Of a stretch of 64,000 nt of DNA, positions 60,826 through 64,000 are shown piece by piece; the stretch's first letter is position 1, and every line of letters starts with the position of its first letter. Source of the DNA: Xanthomonas bonasiae. Lineage in GTDB: Bacteria > Pseudomonadota > Gammaproteobacteria > Xanthomonadales > Xanthomonadaceae. The notes below the pieces were generated by a model. That model was not told where the DNA came from. It searched no databases and worked only from the letters and a program-made list of their open reading frames with translations. The DNA lies in NCBI RefSeq assembly GCF_017163705.1, contig NZ_JAFIWB010000024.1, forward strand, positions 32,850 through 96,849, written 5' to 3'. A program made the position numbers and the translations under genes.

Positions 60826-62295
60826 TCAGCCCGCGTCGCTGGACTGCGCCGACCTGGCCGAGGCGACGGTCTTCTTCTTCTTCGCCGGGGCGTCGCCCTT
60901 CGCCGGTGCGGCGTCGGCGTAGATCAGCTTCTCCACGCGCTGGATGCGTGCCAGCGCGGGCGAGGTCTGCGCCCGGAACGCGGCCAGCTCGGTGCCGGCC
61001 AGCGGCGTCGGCGGCGGCATCGTCACCGAGGCCGGATTGCGCTGCACGCCGTCCACGCGGAATTCGTAATGCAGGTGCGGGCCGGTGGCCATGCCGGTCA
61101 TGCCGACGAAGCCGATCACCGTGCCCTGGTTGATGCGCTGGCCGGGCTTGATCCCGCCGAAGCGCGACATGTGCCCGTACAGCGTGCTGTAGCCCTTGCC
61201 GTGGTCCAGGATCACCACGTTGCCGTAGCCGCGCTGGGTGCCGACGAACTGCACCCGCGCATCGCCGGCGGCCATGATCGGCGTCCCCGACGGCGCCGCG
61301 TAATCGATGCCCTTGTGCATGCGCATGGTGCCCAGCACCGGATGCTTGCGCGCGCCGAAGGTGGAGCTGATGCGGCTGTAGGACACCGGCATGCGGATGA
61401 AGCTCTTCTTCAGCGGCCGCCCGCTGACGTCGAAGTACTCGGCAGGCTTGCCGTCGCGCTCGAAGCGGAAGCCGCTGTAGGTCTTGCCGCGGGTGGTGAA
61501 GGTCGCGGCGAGGATCTTGCTGGTGTCGATCCGCTCGCCTTCGCGCCAGGTCTCGTCCATCACCACGCTGAAGCGGTCGCCCGGCTGCAGGTCCTTGTCG
61601 AAGTCGATGTCGTACTTGAAGATCTCGTCGGTCATCGTCGCGATCGCCGACGGCGACAGGCCCGCCTTGCGCGCGGCCACGTACAGCGAGCTGGTGATTT
61701 CGCCGCTGATGACCGCGGTGCGGGTGCTGGTTTCGCGTTCGGTCACCTTCTCGCGGATGTCGTCGCCGAGCAGCGACAGTTCCACGCGGTGGGTGGCATC
61801 GCGGTCGAAGCGGATGCCGCGCAGGCTGCCGGCCACCGGCAGGTCGAAGCCGATCTCGGCGCCGGGGCGCAGCTTGGTCAGCGCCTCGCGCGTGCCCGGG
61901 TGATCCAGCACCTGATGCATCACCGTGGCCGGGATGTCGAGCTGTTCGAACACCGCGCCCAGGGTCTGCCCGGGCTGGATCCGCACCACCTGCCAGCTGT
62001 CGCCGGCCACGCCCTGCTGCTGGGCCAGCGAAATCGGCGGCAACGGCAGCGCCAGGGTCGCGTGCGTGGTCTGCAGCGGCACGTCGATGGCATTGGAGAA
62101 GCCGGGGACGATCGTGGCCACCAGTGCGCCGATGGTGGCGAACAGGCTGGCGTGGATCCAGTGGCGGCGCGTCCAGCGCCCGGCGGGGAAATGCTGCGTC
62201 AGCTGCCGATGCAGTGCAGTGTCGTGAAGGACATGGAGACGTTCCTGGAAGCGCTGCTTGCGCGCGCGTTCCTGTTCGCTTTCGCTGTTCTGCAT
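60826..62295 (-). CDS. M23 family murein endopeptidase (MepM-like)
   Basis: 489 residues from the ATG at 62295, with GAGGAA 6 nt upstream; the TTG at 62298 is too close to that site. One membrane helix near residues 45-68, then a LysM-like/OapA region (VVRIQPGQTLGAVFEQL). The M23 domain has MHKGIDYAAPSGTPIMAAGD (HxxxD) and ATGPHLHYEFRVDG (HxH). It cuts murein cross-links during wall growth. A Lys-rich C-terminus follows. Adjacent to anmK and divergent from tyrS. Confidence 0.92.
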   Translation of the reverse strand: MQNSESEQERARKQRFQERLHVLHDTALHRQLTQHFPAGRWTRRHWIHASLFATIGALVATIVPGFSNAIDVPLQTTHATLALPLPPISLAQQQGVAGDSWQVVRIQPGQTLGAVFEQLDIPATVMHQVLDHPGTREALTKLRPGAEIGFDLPVAGSLRGIRFDRDATHRVELSLLGDDIREKVTERETSTRTAVISGEITSSLYVAARKAGLSPSAIATMTDEIFKYDIDFDKDLQPGDRFSVVMDETWREGERIDTSKILAATFTTRGKTYSGFRFERDGKPAEYFDVSGRPLKKSFIRMPVSYSRISSTFGARKHPVLGTMRMHKGIDYAAPSGTPIMAAGDARVQFVGTQRGYGNVVILDHGKGYSTLYGHMSRFGGIKPGQRINQGTVIGFVGMTGMATGPHLHYEFRVDGVQRNPASVTMPPPTPLAGTELAAFRAQTSPALARIQRVEKLIYADAAPAKGDAPAKKKKTVASARSAQSSDAG

Positions 62296-62308
62296 CAAGG
62301 CTTCCTCA

Positions 62309-62329
62309 TGAGCTCGAAGCGCGAGCTCA
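62309..62329. promoter_or_regulatory. Inverted repeat in the leader of the M23 peptidase gene
   Basis: TGAGCTCG (62309-62316) and CGAGCTCA (62322-62329) pair perfectly around AAGCG. The stem overlaps the far edge of the peptidase ribosome site and could tune its translation or bind a protein. Confidence 0.35.
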
Positions 62330-62461
62330 AAACTCGGCTACCATAAACATCGATCAACAGCGCGTCAAACCATTGAACCGGCTCGGGTTTTCGCCGGGCG
62401 CGCGGTTAACTCGCACTTAACGTCATTCATGTTGCCGGTGGCAACCCGTCGGAGTTCCGTT

Positions 62462-63673
62462 TTGTCCACGATTGAAGAGTCTCTTGCCCTGATCGGCCGC
62501 GGTGCCGACGAAATCCTCAAGCGCGAGGAACTGGAAGCGCGGTTGCGTGCCGGCCGCCCGTTGCGCGTCAAGGCCGGTTTCGACCCGACCGCGCCGGACC
62601 TGCACATCGGCCATACCGTGTTGCTGAACAAGATGCGCCAGTTCCAGCAGCTGGGCCACCAGGTGATTTTCCTGATCGGCGACTTCACCGGCATGATCGG
62701 CGATCCCACCGGCAAGAACGTCACCCGCAAGCCGCTGACCCGCGAGGACGTGCTCGCCAACGCGCGCACCTACGAGGAGCAGGTATTCAAGGTGCTGGAC
62801 CGCGAGCGCACCGAAGTGCGCTTCAATTCGGAGTGGTTCGGGCAGATGAGCGCGGCCGACATGATCCGTCTGGCCGGGCAGCACACGGTGGCGCGCATGC
62901 TCGAGCGCGACGACTTCGCCAAACGCTATGCCGCGCAGCAGTCCATCGCCATCCACGAATTCCTGTACCCGCTGGTGCAGGGCTACGATTCGGTGGCGTT
63001 GAAGGCCGACGTCGAGCTGGGCGGCACCGATCAGAAGTTCAACCTGCTGATGGGACGTGGCCTGCAGGAGCATTACGGACAGCCGGCGCAGATCGTGCTG
63101 ACCATGCCGCTGCTGGAAGGCCTGGACGGGGTCAACAAGATGTCCAAGTCGCTGGGCAACTACATCGGCATCAGCGAGCCGGCGATCGACATCGTCACCA
63201 AGACCATGAAGATCGGCGACGAGCTGATGTGGCGCTGGATCGAGCTGCTGTCCTTCGATATAAGCCTGAACGAAGCGCAGGAACTGAAGCGGCAGGTGCA
63301 GGCCGGCGCATTGCACCCGCGCGAAGTGAAGCTGCGCCTGGCCCGCGAGCTGACCACGCGTTTCCACGACGCTGCGGCCGCCGAGCAGGCCATCGTCGGC
63401 TGGCATGCGGTGGTGACCGGGCAGGGCGACACCAGCGCATTGCCGCTGCAGGACGTGGCGGTGCCGGCGGAAGGCCTGCGCATCGCCGCGCTGCTGACCG
63501 CCGCCGGGCTGACCGCCAGCAACTCCGAAGCCAACCGCAAGCTCAAGGAGCGCGCGGTACGGGTGGAGGGCGAGGTGGTGGAAGATCCGCAGCACAGCTT
63601 CGTGCCCGGATTCGAAGGCGTGTTGCAGGTCGGCAAGCGCACCTTCGCGCGCGTGCGCCTGGTCGCGGCCTGA
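62462..63673 (+). CDS. tyrS: Tyrosyl-tRNA synthetase
   Basis: 403 residues from a TTG at 62462, with CGGAG 6-7 nt upstream. The ATG at 62429 has no ribosome site and would add 11 residues foreign to the family, so the TTG is preferred. Class [21 protein letters not shown] carries HIGH and [15 protein letters not shown] carries KMSKS. The tRNA-binding S4-like tail ends [20 protein letters not shown]. It belongs to the longer TyrZ-like group. Divergent from the M23 peptidase. A strong promoter follows downstream. Confidence 0.95.
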   Translation: MSTIEESLALIGRGADEILKREELEARLRAGRPLRVKAGFDPTAPDLHIGHTVLLNKMRQFQQLGHQVIFLIGDFTGMIGDPTGKNVTRKPLTREDVLANARTYEEQVFKVLDRERTEVRFNSEWFGQMSAADMIRLAGQHTVARMLERDDFAKRYAAQQSIAIHEFLYPLVQGYDSVALKADVELGGTDQKFNLLMGRGLQEHYGQPAQIVLTMPLLEGLDGVNKMSKSLGNYIGISEPAIDIVTKTMKIGDELMWRWIELLSFDISLNEAQELKRQVQAGALHPREVKLRLARELTTRFHDAAAAEQAIVGWHAVVTGQGDTSALPLQDVAVPAEGLRIAALLTAAGLTASNSEANRKLKERAVRVEGEVVEDPQHSFVPGFEGVLQVGKRTFARVRLVAA

Positions 63674-64000
63674 GCACGATGGCGGCCAAGCGCCGCCGTC
63701 GCTTGTGCTGAAAGGCTCTGGCAGCAGGCTCCACGCCGCGAGATGCTGCGCCTTATAAGTGTCACGCATCGCATCGGCGCCTACCTGCATCGGCGGAGTG
63801 AAAAAATCTTTCACACCCCCTTCCCAAGCGACGGGTTTGCGGCCATACTTTCCCTCCCCCGACGCAACGCCTTGCGGCAACGCAACAGCAACGCGGCGGG
63901 GTCGTCAAAAACCTCCTCAAAAAGGTATTGACGGCAACAAAAAAGCCGCTATGATGGGCGGCTCGGTTCAGCGAAAAGCCTTCGGGGTTTGAGGGGAACC
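63674..64000. other. Region after tyrS, leading into the next transcript
   Basis: 327 bp without a gene. An imperfect hairpin GGCGGCCAAGCGCCGCC follows tyrS at about 63681-63697. The strong promoter at 63928-63955 starts transcription out of the window. I see no part of a 16S gene before base 64000. Confidence 0.6.
63928..63955 (+). promoter_or_regulatory. Strong sigma-70 promoter, probably of an rRNA operon
   Basis: TTGACG (63928-63933), a 16-bp spacer and TATGAT (63950-63955) are followed by a GC-rich discriminator (GGGCGGCTCGG), the pattern of stringently controlled stable-RNA promoters. An A-rich stretch lies in the spacer and upstream (CAAAAACCTCCTCAAAAAGG). The following leader has CGAAAAGCCTTCGGGGTTTG, which could form a small stem. 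The rRNA operon itself would lie outside the window. Confidence 0.6.

Overview
The window is a GC-rich, gene-dense chromosomal segment typical of Xanthomonas or a close relative in the Xanthomonadaceae. Four things point there: the set of neighbouring housekeeping genes, the very high G/C at third codon positions, the many short palindromic repeats built on TGTAGGAGCGnCTTCAGnCGCGAC, and the CATTCCC/GATTCCC strings beside genes. No prophage, insertion sequence, CRISPR array or rRNA gene is visible. One tRNA gene is present.

Layout. 1-6000: the end of a protocatechuate catabolic operon (pcaB, cut by the window, then pcaD and pcaC), an IclR-type regulator and a membrane PQQ dehydrogenase of the glucose/quinate family. 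Together these suggest periplasmic quinate/shikimate oxidation feeding the beta-ketoadipate pathway. 6400-13900: a tiny Lys-rich protein, a RIO kinase and a three-gene RND efflux operon. 14000-18600: an EAL-domain membrane protein, a stand-alone RlaP-type nucleotidyltransferase and mnmG. 18650-18890: a candidate sigma-54-dependent small RNA with its own terminator. 19050-21800: a Tyr/Gly-rich lipoprotein, a PLP dehydratase, a YdcF protein and an NTF2-like protein. 22000-29700: biotin genes (bioB, bioF, a small conserved gene, bioH, and more distant bioC), with two unrelated genes between bioH and bioC, and comF divergent from bioB. 30000-36500: a SecD-head-like lipoprotein, ubiA, tRNA-Arg(CCG), an alpha/beta hydrolase whose 3' end is tandemly duplicated, comM, ubiK and a PII gene. 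37100-42700: a GH84 glycosidase behind two candidate NagQ boxes, and divergent speE and speA. 42900-47200: an acyltransferase, a LysR gene divergent from a CMD/tautomerase/DUF4865 operon, and an SDR gene bracketed by 40-bp inverted repeats. 47400-55000: SPOR protein, argS, radC, and the coaBC-dut-algC operon. 55000-64000: a repeat array, a secreted coiled-coil protein, pyrE, xthA-ampG, a small protein, anmK, an M23 peptidase, tyrS and a strong promoter at the right edge that probably starts an rRNA operon.

Most genes are ordinary core functions. The less explained signals lie between genes: the sigma-54/terminator RNA unit near 18.7 kb; a repeat family that sits within about 50 bp of gene ends in one fixed orientation; composite palindrome arrays at 36.9 and 55.3 kb; a perfect 68-bp palindrome at 21.9 kb; a 161-bp tandem duplication at 33.5-33.8 kb; and several candidate operators (PcaR-like, NagQ-like, BirA-like, and an unnamed one between speE and speA). 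All functional calls come from reading the sequence and from remembered family features. No database search was run.
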